A DNA stretch of 64,000 nt from Giardia muris (lineage: Eukaryota; Fornicata; Diplomonadida; Hexamitidae): assembly GCA_006247105.1 (NCBI GenBank), contig CM016929.1, forward strand, positions 496,001 to 560,000. The letters run 5' to 3'. A program made the position numbers and the translations under genes. Positions 35,551-47,651 of this stretch are shown one piece after another. Positions within the stretch are counted from its first letter, which is position 1. Each line of letters begins with the position of its first letter. Below the pieces are notes generated by a model that saw only the letters and a program-made list of their open reading frames with translations, did no database searches and was not told where the DNA came from.

Positions 35551-37555
35551 CACTTCCCCCTGCATCCGAACCACCAACCGAGGAAGCCCCCGAGACCTCC
35601 CAGGACCAGAAGGACGGCGATGACGATCCCTGCAATGGCGCCCCCCGAGAGCCCCGAAGAACTGGAGGAGGGGGGAGGGGGACACTTCCCACTGGTGTCG
35701 GGGCTGTTTCCATTCCAGCAGGTCGTGCAGGTGGTCGCATTGGTGCAGACCGTGCATCCTGAAGGGCAGGCCGTGCAGTTGAAGGTGCCCCCAGAGGCCG
35801 AGTTGTAGTATCCGATGGAGCAGCCAGTGCAGGTGAGGGCGTGGTTGTTCGAGGTGCACGTCCCGCACCCGGCCGGACAGAGGGTGAAGGCCCCCGTGTT
35901 CGTGTCGAAAGGGAAGGGGGTGTTCTGGGCAGCCTGAGAACACTTCCCATCGGCATCGGCCGTCTGGCACAGCTTGCTCCCGACCGAGGTCCCGGAGGTG
36001 AGGGTTGTGGGATAGCAGCCTCCATTGAAGAAGTAGTTGCTGTTCGTGTCCTTGCACGCCTCGCACTTCGTGGCCTTCGCATCGATGGGAGTCTTCCCGT
36101 CCGCCTTCATGCAGACGTTGTCCCCGACTGCTCTCGTCCCCGTGTTGACGTCCCCGATCGGGGTGCAGGTCCCATCAATCGGGACGAACCCGGCCTTGCA
36201 CTCCTTGCAGACGAGGGCCTCCCCGACGAGGAACTGGTTGTCCTTGGAGCAGATCCCCATCGAGCTCGCCTTGTAGGGGGAGAGGCAGGCCCCGTTGTAG
36301 AACATGTATCCATTGAGGCAGGAGGCGCAGGAGCCGGAGGAGGGGTCCTTTGTGCACACCTTGGCGTTCACGTCGACGCACTCGTCGTCGACCGGGACCT
36401 GGCTGCTGTTCGAACACACGTCGCAGACGAGCCCGAGGCCGAGGTCGAGGCAGCTCTCGCATCCCGTCGAGCACTGGTTGCAGGCCGTGATGGCGGAGCC
36501 GTTCTTGACAGGCCCGAATCCGCCTTGCAGCCCGTGCACTTGGTCACGTCGTCGTTACAGATCCCGCAGTTCTTGATGCTGCAGGCGGTGCAGGTCTTAG
36601 CGGTGTCTCCAACGAGGCCGAAGCCCTCCTTGCAGACGGTGCAGGCTGTAGATGAGCAGGTTTTGCAGTTCTCAACGGTGCACTTCGTGCAGGTTCCGTA
36701 GTTCTTGGTCGTATCGCTGTCAGCAGTATAGAAGAACCCTTCAGAGCACTTGTCGGTATCACAGTTTTGATGATTCGTGTCGGTGTCGCACTGATCGCAC
36801 CCAGTGGGGCAAGTCCCACAAGTTGCCGAGGTGCCCGACCCCGAAAGGAAGAAGGCGGGCCCGCACTTGGAGCAGGTGTTGGCAGCACTCGCCTGGACGC
36901 AGTTGGGGACTGAACAGGAGTAGCAGTTGGCGTTGTTCGCATCTGGGAGGTAGCCCGAAGCGCAGGCGTCGCACTTCCCGGTTCCGAGGAGATATCCGGC
37001 CTTGCAAGTCTGACAGGTGTTGGCGTTCGTGCAGGTCGCACAGTTGGTTGGACAGGCCGTACAAGTCTTGGTATTGCTATCGAAGTAGTACCCCTCATAG
37101 CAAGTTTCGCACTTCGTCTCACTTTCTTTCTCGCTGCACGTCTTGCAGGTCGAGTCGCAGAGGTCGCAGGCGTCGGTCGTCGCAGACGCAGCTGTGTTTG
37201 GAAGCAGCCCGTCCTTGCACGTGCCACATTTCCCGGCATCTGTAGAGGTGGTGGCACAGATGAGGGAGGTTGCGGGGTCTTTGGCGTAGCAGCCCCCCTG
37301 GAAGAGGACGAAGGCGTCTCCGCACTTCCCGCACGTCTGGGAGGTGTCATCGAGGGCAGAGCCGTCCGCCTTCGTGCACCCCGCCGCGGTCACAGATCCA
37401 TCGGCCTTCGCTTTGCACTCCCCGTTGATGGGGACGTTCCCCACATCGCATTCTGTGCAGACCTGCGTGCTCCCGAACTTCAGGCACTTGTTCGTTCCGC
37501 AGTTCGTTATGGCAGGACTGCAGGCAGCTGGAGCGGCTCGAGCCTTCCCTCCCCT
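35550..37555 (-). pseudogene. VSP pseudogene, unit 1
   Basis: The N-terminal frame (37555 down to 36368) and C-terminal frame (36539 down to 35550) together describe one VSP of about 660 residues, rich in CxxC pairs (CTECDVG, CGKCGDAF, CGTCKDGL, CTACPTNCATC). It ends in a serine-rich spacer, one transmembrane helix (GAIAGIVIAVLLVLGGLGGF) and the cytoplasmic tail GCRGK. The frames are offset by one base near 36529-36536, consistent with loss of one base at a G run. The N-terminal frame has no methionine, begins after an in-frame TGA and has no signal peptide. An AGTGAA signal (35550-35545) follows the stop. It has Asn at the 36296 codon and Leu at 37204. VSPs coat the trophozoite and undergo antigenic switching; this copy should not make one. 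Confidence 0.9.
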
Positions 37556-37566
37556 TCACCATTCAC

Positions 37567-39572
37567 TCACTTCCCCCTGCATCCGAACCACCAACCGAGG
37601 AAGCCCCCGAGACCTCCCAGGACCAGAAGGACGGCGATGACGATCCCTGCAATGGCGCCCCCCGAGAGCCCCGAAGAACTGGAGGAGGGGGGAGGGGGAC
37701 ACTTCCCACTGGTGTCGGGGCTGTTTCCATTCCAGCAGGTCGTGCAGGTGGTCGCATTGGTGCAGACCGTGCATCCTGAAGGGCAGGCCGTGCAGTTGAA
37801 GGTGCCCCCAGAGGCCGAGTTGTAGTATCCGATGGAGCAGCCAGTGCAGGTGAGGGCGTGGTTGTTCGAGGTGCACGTCCCGCACCCGGCCGGACAGAGG
37901 GTGAAGGCCCCCGTGTTCGTGTCGAAAGGGAAGGGGGTGTTCTGGGCAGCCTGAGAACACTTCCCATCGGCATCGGCCGTCTGGCACAGCTTGCTCCCGA
38001 CCGAGGTCCCGGAGGTGAGGGTTGTGGGATAGCAGCCTCCATTGAAGAAGTAGTTGCTGTTCGTGTCCTTGCACGCCTCGCACTTCGTGGCCTTCGCATC
38101 GATGGGAGTCTTCCCGTCCGCCTTCATGCAGACGTTGTCCCCGACTGCTCTCGTCCCCGTGTTGACGTCCCCGATCGGGGTGCAGGTCCCATCAATCGGG
38201 ACGAACCCGGCCTTGCACTCCTTGCAGACGAGGGCCTCCCCGACGAGGAACTGGTTGTCCTTGGAGCAGATCCCCATCGAGCTCGCCTTGTAGGGGGAGA
38301 GGCAGGCCCCGTTGTAGAACATGTATCCATTGAGGCAGGAGGCGCAGGAGCCGGAGGAGGGGTCCTTTGTGCACACCTTGGCGTTCACGTCGACGCACTC
38401 GTCGTCGACCGGGACCTGGCTGCTGTTCGAACACACGTCGCAGACGAGCCCGAGGCCGAGGTCGAGGCAGCTCTCGCATCCCGTCGAGCACTGGTTGCAG
38501 GCCGTGATGGCGGAGCCGTTCTTGACAGGCCCGAATCCGCCTTGCAGCCCGTGCACTTGGTCACGTCGTCGTTACAGATCCCGCAGTTCTTGATGCTGCA
38601 GGCGGTGCAGGTCTTAGCGGTGTCTCCAACGAGGCCGAAGCCCTCCTTGCAGACGGTGCAGGCTGTAGATGAGCAGGTTTTGCAGTTCTCAACGGTGCAC
38701 TTCGTGCAGGTTCCGTAGTTCTTGGTCGTATCGCTGTCAGCAGTATAGAAGAACCCTTCAGAGCACTTGTCGGTATCACAGTTTTGATGATTCGTGTCGG
38801 TGTCGCACTGATCGCACCCAGTGGGGCAAGTCCCACAAGTTGCCGAGGTGCCCGACCCCGAAAGGAAGAAGGCGGGCCCGCACTTGGAGCAGGTGTTGGC
38901 AGCACTCGCCTGGACGCAGTTGGGGACTGAACAGGAGTAGCAGTTGGCGTTGTTCGCATCTGGGAGGTAGCCCGAAGCGCAGGCGTCGCACTTCCCGGTT
39001 CCGAGGAGATATCCGGCCTTGCAAGTCTGACAGGTGTTGGCGTTCGTGCAGGTCGCACAGTTGGTTGGACAGGCCGTACAAGTCTTGGTATTGCTATCGA
39101 AGTAGTACCCCTCATAGCAAGTTTCGCACTTCGTCTCACTTTCTTTCTCGCTGCACGTCTTGCAGGTCGAGTCGCAGAGGTCGCAGGCGTCGGTCGTCGC
39201 AGACGCAGCTGTGTTTGGAAGCAGCCCGTCCTTGCACGTGCCACATTTCCCGGCATCTGTAGAGGTGGTGGCACAGATGAGGGAGGTTGCGGGGTCTTTG
39301 GCGTAGCAGCCCCCCTGGAAGAGGACGAAGGCGTCTCCGCACTTCCCGCACGTCTGGGAGGTGTCATCGAGGGCAGAGCCGTCCGCCTTCGTGCACCCCG
39401 CCGCGGTCACAGATCCATCGGCCTTCGCTTTGCACTCCCCGTTGATGGGGACGTTCCCCACATCGCATTCTGTGCAGACCTGCGTGCTCCCGAACTTCAG
39501 GCACTTGTTCGTTCCGCAGTTCGTTATGGCAGGACTGCAGGCAGCTGGAGCGGCTCGAGCCTTCCCTCCCCT
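37567..39572 (-). pseudogene. VSP pseudogene, unit 2
   Basis: Same structure as unit 1; break at 38546-38553. It has the same Asn and Leu variants as unit 1, so the two leftmost units cannot be told apart at protein level. Confidence 0.9.
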
Positions 39573-39583
39573 TCACCATTCAC

Positions 39584-41589
39584 TCACTTCCCCCTGCATC
39601 CGAACCACCAACCGAGGAAGCCCCCGAGACCTCCCAGGACCAGAAGGACGGCGATGACGATCCCTGCAATGGCGCCCCCCGAGAGCCCCGAAGAACTGGA
39701 GGAGGGGGGAGGGGGACACTTCCCACTGGTGTCGGGGCTGTTTCCATTCCAGCAGGTCGTGCAGGTGGTCGCATTGGTGCAGACCGTGCATCCTGAAGGG
39801 CAGGCCGTGCAGTTGAAGGTGCCCCCAGAGGCCGAGTTGTAGTATCCGATGGAGCAGCCAGTGCAGGTGAGGGCGTGGTTGTTCGAGGTGCACGTCCCGC
39901 ACCCGGCCGGACAGAGGGTGAAGGCCCCCGTGTTCGTGTCGAAAGGGAAGGGGGTGTTCTGGGCAGCCTGAGAACACTTCCCATCGGCATCGGCCGTCTG
40001 GCACAGCTTGCTCCCGACCGAGGTCCCGGAGGTGAGGGTTGTGGGATAGCAGCCTCCATTGAAGAAGTAGTTGCTGTTCGTGTCCTTGCACGCCTCGCAC
40101 TTCGTGGCCTTCGCATCGATGGGAGTCTTCCCGTCCGCCTTCATGCAGACGTTGTCCCCGACTGCTCTCGTCCCCGTGTTGACGTCCCCGATCGGGGTGC
40201 AGGTCCCATCAATCGGGACGAACCCGGCCTTGCACTCCTTGCAGACGAGGGCCTCCCCGACGAGGAACTGGTTGTCCTTGGAGCAGATCCCCATCGAGCT
40301 CGCCTTGTAGGGGGAGAGGCAGGCCCCGTGGTAGAACATGTATCCATTGAGGCAGGAGGCGCAGGAGCCGGAGGAGGGGTCCTTTGTGCACACCTTGGCG
40401 TTCACGTCGACGCACTCGTCGTCGACCGGGACCTGGCTGCTGTTCGAACACACGTCGCAGACGAGCCCGAGGCCGAGGTCGAGGCAGCTCTCGCATCCCG
40501 TCGAGCACTGGTTGCAGGCCGTGATGGCGGAGCCGTTCTTGACAGGCCCGAATCCGCCTTGCAGCCCGTGCACTTGGTCACGTCGTCGTTACAGATCCCG
40601 CAGTTCTTGATGCTGCAGGCGGTGCAGGTCTTAGCGGTGTCTCCAACGAGGCCGAAGCCCTCCTTGCAGACGGTGCAGGCTGTAGATGAGCAGGTTTTGC
40701 AGTTCTCAACGGTGCACTTCGTGCAGGTTCCGTAGTTCTTGGTCGTATCGCTGTCAGCAGTATAGAAGAACCCTTCAGAGCACTTGTCGGTATCACAGTT
40801 TTGATGATTCGTGTCGGTGTCGCACTGATCGCACCCAGTGGGGCAAGTCCCACAAGTTGCCGAGGTGCCCGACCCCGAAAGGAAGAAGGCGGGCCCGCAC
40901 TTGGAGCAGGTGTTGGCAGCACTCGCCTGGACGCAGTTGGGGACTGAACAGGAGTAGCAGTTGGCGTTGTTCGCATCTGGGAGGTAGCCCGAAGCGCAGG
41001 CGTCGCACTTCCCGGTTCCGAGGAGATATCCGGCCTTGCAAGTCTGACAGGTGTTGGCGTTCGTGCAGGTCGCACAGTTGGTTGGACAGGCCGTACAAGT
41101 CTTGGTATTGCTATCGAAGTAGTACCCCTCATAGCAAGTTTCGCACTTCGTCTCACTTTCTTTCTCGCTGCACGTCTTGCAGGTCGAGTCGCAGAGGTCG
41201 CAGGCGTCGGTCGTCGCAGACGCAGCTGTGTTTGGAAGCAGCCCGTCCTTGCACGTGCCACATTTCCCGGCATCTGTAGAGGTGGTGGCACAGATGAGGG
41301 AGGTTGCGGGGTCTTTGGCGTAGCAGCCCCCCTGGAAGAGGACGAAGGCGTCTCCGCACTTCCCGCACGTCTGGGAGGTGTCATCGAGGGCAGAGCCGTC
41401 CGCCTTCGTGCACCCCGCCGCGGTCACAGATCCATCGGCCTTCGCTTTGCACTCCCCGTTGATGGGGACGTTCCCCACATCGCATTCTGTGCAGACCTGC
41501 GTGCTCCCGAACTTCAGGCACTTGTTCGTTCCGCAGTTCGTTATGGCAGGACTGCAGGCAGCTGGAGCGGCTCGAGCCTTCCCTCCCCT
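39584..41589 (-). pseudogene. VSP pseudogene, unit 3
   Basis: Break at 40563-40570. This is the first unit from the left with His instead of Asn (base 40330), still with Leu at the second variable site. Confidence 0.9.
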
Positions 41590-41600
41590 TCACCATTCAC

Positions 41601-43606
41601 TCACTTCCCCCTGCATCCGAACCACCAACCGAGGAAGCCCCCGAGACCTCCCAGGACCAGAAGGACGGCGATGACGATCCCTGCAATGGCGCCCCCCGAG
41701 AGCCCCGAAGAACTGGAGGAGGGGGGAGGGGGACACTTCCCACTGGTGTCGGGGCTGTTTCCATTCCAGCAGGTCGTGCAGGTGGTCGCATTGGTGCAGA
41801 CCGTGCATCCTGAAGGGCAGGCCGTGCAGTTGAAGGTGCCCCCAGAGGCCGAGTTGTAGTATCCGATGGAGCAGCCAGTGCAGGTGAGGGCGTGGTTGTT
41901 CGAGGTGCACGTCCCGCACCCGGCCGGACAGAGGGTGAAGGCCCCCGTGTTCGTGTCGAAAGGGAAGGGGGTGTTCTGGGCAGCCTGAGAACACTTCCCA
42001 TCGGCATCGGCCGTCTGGCACAGCTTGCTCCCGACCGAGGTCCCGGAGGTGAGGGTTGTGGGATAGCAGCCTCCATTGAAGAAGTAGTTGCTGTTCGTGT
42101 CCTTGCACGCCTCGCACTTCGTGGCCTTCGCATCGATGGGAGTCTTCCCGTCCGCCTTCATGCAGACGTTGTCCCCGACTGCTCTCGTCCCCGTGTTGAC
42201 GTCCCCGATCGGGGTGCAGGTCCCATCAATCGGGACGAACCCGACCTTGCACTCCTTGCAGACGAGGGCCTCCCCGACGAGGAACTGGTTGTCCTTGGAG
42301 CAGATCCCCATCGAGCTCGCCTTGTAGGGGGAGAGGCAGGCCCCGTGGTAGAACATGTATCCATTGAGGCAGGAGGCGCAGGAGCCGGAGGAGGGGTCCT
42401 TTGTGCACACCTTGGCGTTCACGTCGACGCACTCGTCGTCGACCGGGACCTGGCTGCTGTTCGAACACACGTCGCAGACGAGCCCGAGGCCGAGGTCGAG
42501 GCAGCTCTCGCATCCCGTCGAGCACTGGTTGCAGGCCGTGATGGCGGAGCCGTTCTTGACAGGCCCGAATCCGCCTTGCAGCCCGTGCACTTGGTCACGT
42601 CGTCGTTACAGATCCCGCAGTTCTTGATGCTGCAGGCGGTGCAGGTCTTAGCGGTGTCTCCAACGAGGCCGAAGCCCTCCTTGCAGACGGTGCAGGCTGT
42701 AGATGAGCAGGTTTTGCAGTTCTCAACGGTGCACTTCGTGCAGGTTCCGTAGTTCTTGGTCGTATCGCTGTCAGCAGTATAGAAGAACCCTTCAGAGCAC
42801 TTGTCGGTATCACAGTTTTGATGATTCGTGTCGGTGTCGCACTGATCGCACCCAGTGGGGCAAGTCCCACAAGTTGCCGAGGTGCCCGACCCCGAAAGGA
42901 AGAAGGCGGGCCCGCACTTGGAGCAGGTGTTGGCAGCACTCGCCTGGACGCAGTTGGGGACTGAACAGGAGTAGCAGTTGGCGTTGTTCGCATCTGGGAG
43001 GTAGCCCGAAGCGCAGGCGTCGCACTTCCCGGTTCCGAGGAGATATCCGGCCTTGCAAGTCTGACAGGTGTTGGCGTTCGTGCAGGTCGCACAGTTGGTT
43101 GGACAGGCCGTACAAGTCTTGGTATTGCTATCGAAGTAGTACCCCTCATAGCAAGTTTCGCACTTCGTCTCACTTTCTTTCTCGCTGCACGTCTTGCAGG
43201 TCGAGTCGCAGAGGTCGCAGGCGTCGGTCGTCGCAGACGCAGCTGTGTTTGGAAGCAGCCCGTCCTTGCACGTGCCACATTTCCCGGCATCTGTAGAGGT
43301 GGTGGCACAGATGAGGGAGGTTGCGGGGTCTTTGGCGTAGCAGCCCCCCTGGAAGAGGACGAAGGCGTCTCCGCACTTCCCGCACGTCTGGGAGGTGTCA
43401 TCGAGGGCAGAGCCGTCCGCCTTCGTGCACCCCGCCGCGGTCACAGATCCATCGGCCTTCGCTTTGCACTCCCCGTTGATGGGGACGTTCCCCACATCGC
43501 ATTCTGTGCAGACCTGCGTGCTCCCGAACTTCAGGCACTTGTTCGTTCCGCAGTTCGTTATGGCAGGACTGCAGGCAGCTGGAGCGGCTCGAGCCTTCCC
43601 TCCCCT
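41601..43606 (-). pseudogene. VSP pseudogene, unit 4
   Basis: Break at 42580-42587. It carries His and Leu, plus a private Ala to Val change (base 42244 A) found in no other unit. Confidence 0.9.
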
Positions 43607-43617
43607 TCACCATTCAC

Positions 43618-45623
43618 TCACTTCCCCCTGCATCCGAACCACCAACCGAGGAAGCCCCCGAGACCTCCCAGGACCAGAAGGACGGCGATGACGATCCCTG
43701 CAATGGCGCCCCCCGAGAGCCCCGAAGAACTGGAGGAGGGGGGAGGGGGACACTTCCCACTGGTGTCGGGGCTGTTTCCATTCCAGCAGGTCGTGCAGGT
43801 GGTCGCATTGGTGCAGACCGTGCATCCTGAAGGGCAGGCCGTGCAGTTGAAGGTGCCCCCAGAGGCCGAGTTGTAGTATCCGATGGAGCAGCCAGTGCAG
43901 GTGAGGGCGTGGTTGTTCGAGGTGCACGTCCCGCACCCGGCCGGACAGAGGGTGAAGGCCCCCGTGTTCGTGTCGAAAGGGAAGGGGGTGTTCTGGGCAG
44001 CCTGAGAACACTTCCCATCGGCATCGGCCGTCTGGCACAGCTTGCTCCCGACCGAGGTCCCGGAGGTGAGGGTTGTGGGATAGCAGCCTCCATTGAAGAA
44101 GTAGTTGCTGTTCGTGTCCTTGCACGCCTCGCACTTCGTGGCCTTCGCATCGATGGGAGTCTTCCCGTCCGCCTTCATGCAGACGTTGTCCCCGACTGCT
44201 CTCGTCCCCGTGTTGACGTCCCCGATCGGGGTGCAGGTCCCATCAATCGGGACGAACCCGGCCTTGCACTCCTTGCAGACGAGGGCCTCCCCGACGAGGA
44301 ACTGGTTGTCCTTGGAGCAGATCCCCATCGAGCTCGCCTTGTAGGGGGAGAGGCAGGCCCCGTGGTAGAACATGTATCCATTGAGGCAGGAGGCGCAGGA
44401 GCCGGAGGAGGGGTCCTTTGTGCACACCTTGGCGTTCACGTCGACGCACTCGTCGTCGACCGGGACCTGGCTGCTGTTCGAACACACGTCGCAGACGAGC
44501 CCGAGGCCGAGGTCGAGGCAGCTCTCGCATCCCGTCGAGCACTGGTTGCAGGCCGTGATGGCGGAGCCGTTCTTGACAGGCCCGAATCCGCCTTGCAGCC
44601 CGTGCACTTGGTCACGTCGTCGTTACAGATCCCGCAGTTCTTGATGCTGCAGGCGGTGCAGGTCTTAGCGGTGTCTCCAACGAGGCCGAAGCCCTCCTTG
44701 CAGACGGTGCAGGCTGTAGATGAGCAGGTTTTGCAGTTCTCAACGGTGCACTTCGTGCAGGTTCCGTAGTTCTTGGTCGTATCGCTGTCAGCAGTATAGA
44801 AGAACCCTTCAGAGCACTTGTCGGTATCACAGTTTTGATGATTCGTGTCGGTGTCGCACTGATCGCACCCAGTGGGGCAAGTCCCACAAGTTGCCGAGGT
44901 GCCCGACCCCGAAAGGAAGAAGGCGGGCCCGCACTTGGAGCAGGTGTTGGCAGCACTCGCCTGGACGCAGTTGGGGACTGAACAGGAGTAGCAGTTGGCG
45001 TTGTTCGCATCTGGGAGGTAGCCCGAAGCGCAGGCGTCGCACTTCCCGGTTCCGAGGAGATATCCGGCCTTGCAAGTCTGACAGGTGTTGGCGTTCGTGC
45101 AGGTCGCACAGTTGGTTGGACAGGCCGTACAAGTCTTGGTATTGCTATCGAAGTAGTACCCCTCATAGCAAGTTTCGCACTTCGTCTCACTTTCTTTCTC
45201 GCTGCACGTCTTGCAGGTCGAGTCGCAGAGGTCGCAGGCGTCGGTCGTCGCAGACGCAGCTGTGTTTGGAATCAGCCCGTCCTTGCACGTGCCACATTTC
45301 CCGGCATCTGTAGAGGTGGTGGCACAGATGAGGGAGGTTGCGGGGTCTTTGGCGTAGCAGCCCCCCTGGAAGAGGACGAAGGCGTCTCCGCACTTCCCGC
45401 ACGTCTGGGAGGTGTCATCGAGGGCAGAGCCGTCCGCCTTCGTGCACCCCGCCGCGGTCACAGATCCATCGGCCTTCGCTTTGCACTCCCCGTTGATGGG
45501 GACGTTCCCCACATCGCATTCTGTGCAGACCTGCGTGCTCCCGAACTTCAGGCACTTGTTCGTTCCGCAGTTCGTTATGGCAGGACTGCAGGCAGCTGGA
45601 GCGGCTCGAGCCTTCCCTCCCCT
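43618..45623 (-). pseudogene. VSP pseudogene, unit 5
   Basis: Break at 44597-44604. This is the first unit from the left with Ile instead of Leu (base 45272); it has His at the other site. Confidence 0.9.
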
Positions 45624-45634
45624 TCACCATTCAC

Positions 45635-47640
45635 TCACTTCCCCCTGCATCCGAACCACCAACCGAGGAAGCCCCCGAGACCTCCCAGGACCAGAAGGAC
45701 GGCGATGACGATCCCTGCAATGGCGCCCCCCGAGAGCCCCGAAGAACTGGAGGAGGGGGGAGGGGGACACTTCCCACTGGTGTCGGGGCTGTTTCCATTC
45801 CAGCAGGTCGTGCAGGTGGTCGCATTGGTGCAGACCGTGCATCCTGAAGGGCAGGCCGTGCAGTTGAAGGTGCCCCCAGAGGCCGAGTTGTAGTATCCGA
45901 TGGAGCAGCCAGTGCAGGTGAGGGCGTGGTTGTTCGAGGTGCACGTCCCGCACCCGGCCGGACAGAGGGTGAAGGCCCCCGTGTTCGTGTCGAAAGGGAA
46001 GGGGGTGTTCTGGGCAGCCTGAGAACACTTCCCATCGGCATCGGCCGTCTGGCACAGCTTGCTCCCGACCGAGGTCCCGGAGGTGAGGGTTGTGGGATAG
46101 CAGCCTCCATTGAAGAAGTAGTTGCTGTTCGTGTCCTTGCACGCCTCGCACTTCGTGGCCTTCGCATCGATGGGAGTCTTCCCGTCCGCCTTCATGCAGA
46201 CGTTGTCCCCGACTGCTCTCGTCCCCGTGTTGACGTCCCCGATCGGGGTGCAGGTCCCATCAATCGGGACGAACCCGGCCTTGCACTCCTTGCAGACGAG
46301 GGCCTCCCCGACGAGGAACTGGTTGTCCTTGGAGCAGATCCCCATCGAGCTCGCCTTGTAGGGGGAGAGGCAGGCCCCGTGGTAGAACATGTATCCATTG
46401 AGGCAGGAGGCGCAGGAGCCGGAGGAGGGGTCCTTTGTGCACACCTTGGCGTTCACGTCGACGCACTCGTCGTCGACCGGGACCTGGCTGCTGTTCGAAC
46501 ACACGTCGCAGACGAGCCCGAGGCCGAGGTCGAGGCAGCTCTCGCATCCCGTCGAGCACTGGTTGCAGGCCGTGATGGCGGAGCCGTTCTTGACAGGCCC
46601 GAATCCGCCTTGCAGCCCGTGCACTTGGTCACGTCGTCGTTACAGATCCCGCAGTTCTTGATGCTGCAGGCGGTGCAGGTCTTAGCGGTGTCTCCAACGA
46701 GGCCGAAGCCCTCCTTGCAGACGGTGCAGGCTGTAGATGAGCAGGTTTTGCAGTTCTCAACGGTGCACTTCGTGCAGGTTCCGTAGTTCTTGGTCGTATC
46801 GCTGTCAGCAGTATAGAAGAACCCTTCAGAGCACTTGTCGGTATCACAGTTTTGATGATTCGTGTCGGTGTCGCACTGATCGCACCCAGTGGGGCAAGTC
46901 CCACAAGTTGCCGAGGTGCCCGACCCCGAAAGGAAGAAGGCGGGCCCGCACTTGGAGCAGGTGTTGGCAGCACTCGCCTGGACGCAGTTGGGGACTGAAC
47001 AGGAGTAGCAGTTGGCGTTGTTCGCATCTGGGAGGTAGCCCGAAGCGCAGGCGTCGCACTTCCCGGTTCCGAGGAGATATCCGGCCTTGCAAGTCTGACA
47101 GGTGTTGGCGTTCGTGCAGGTCGCACAGTTGGTTGGACAGGCCGTACAAGTCTTGGTATTGCTATCGAAGTAGTACCCCTCATAGCAAGTTTCGCACTTC
47201 GTCTCACTTTCTTTCTCGCTGCACGTCTTGCAGGTCGAGTCGCAGAGGTCGCAGGCGTCGGTCGTCGCAGACGCAGCTGTGTTTGGAATCAGCCCGTCCT
47301 TGCACGTGCCACATTTCCCGGCATCTGTAGAGGTGGTGGCACAGATGAGGGAGGTTGCGGGGTCTTTGGCGTAGCAGCCCCCCTGGAAGAGGACGAAGGC
47401 GTCTCCGCACTTCCCGCACGTCTGGGAGGTGTCATCGAGGGCAGAGCCGTCCGCCTTCGTGCACCCCGCCGCGGTCACAGATCCATCGGCCTTCGCTTTG
47501 CACTCCCCGTTGATGGGGACGTTCCCCACATCGCATTCTGTGCAGACCTGCGTGCTCCCGAACTTCAGGCACTTGTTCGTTCCGCAGTTCGTTATGGCAG
47601 GACTGCAGGCAGCTGGAGCGGCTCGAGCCTTCCCTCCCCT
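45635..47640 (-). pseudogene. VSP pseudogene, unit 6
   Basis: Break at 46614-46621. His/Ile haplotype, identical in translation to units 5 and 7-11. Confidence 0.9.
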
Positions 47641-47651
47641 TCACCATTCAC

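Noticed and set aside
36529..36536. Programmed -1 ribosomal frameshift joining the two VSP frames
   Set aside because: The shift direction would fit -1, but no slippery heptamer or clear downstream structure is visible at the site, and the units also lack a start codon. A fixed one-base loss or sequencing error is simpler.
35841..36701. 286-codon plus-strand frame antisense to each VSP unit
   Set aside because: It is the reverse of the C-terminal VSP frame, with cysteine codons (TGC) read as GCA/alanine-type residues, and is valine/alanine/arginine-rich without any domain. It recurs only because the unit is repeated.
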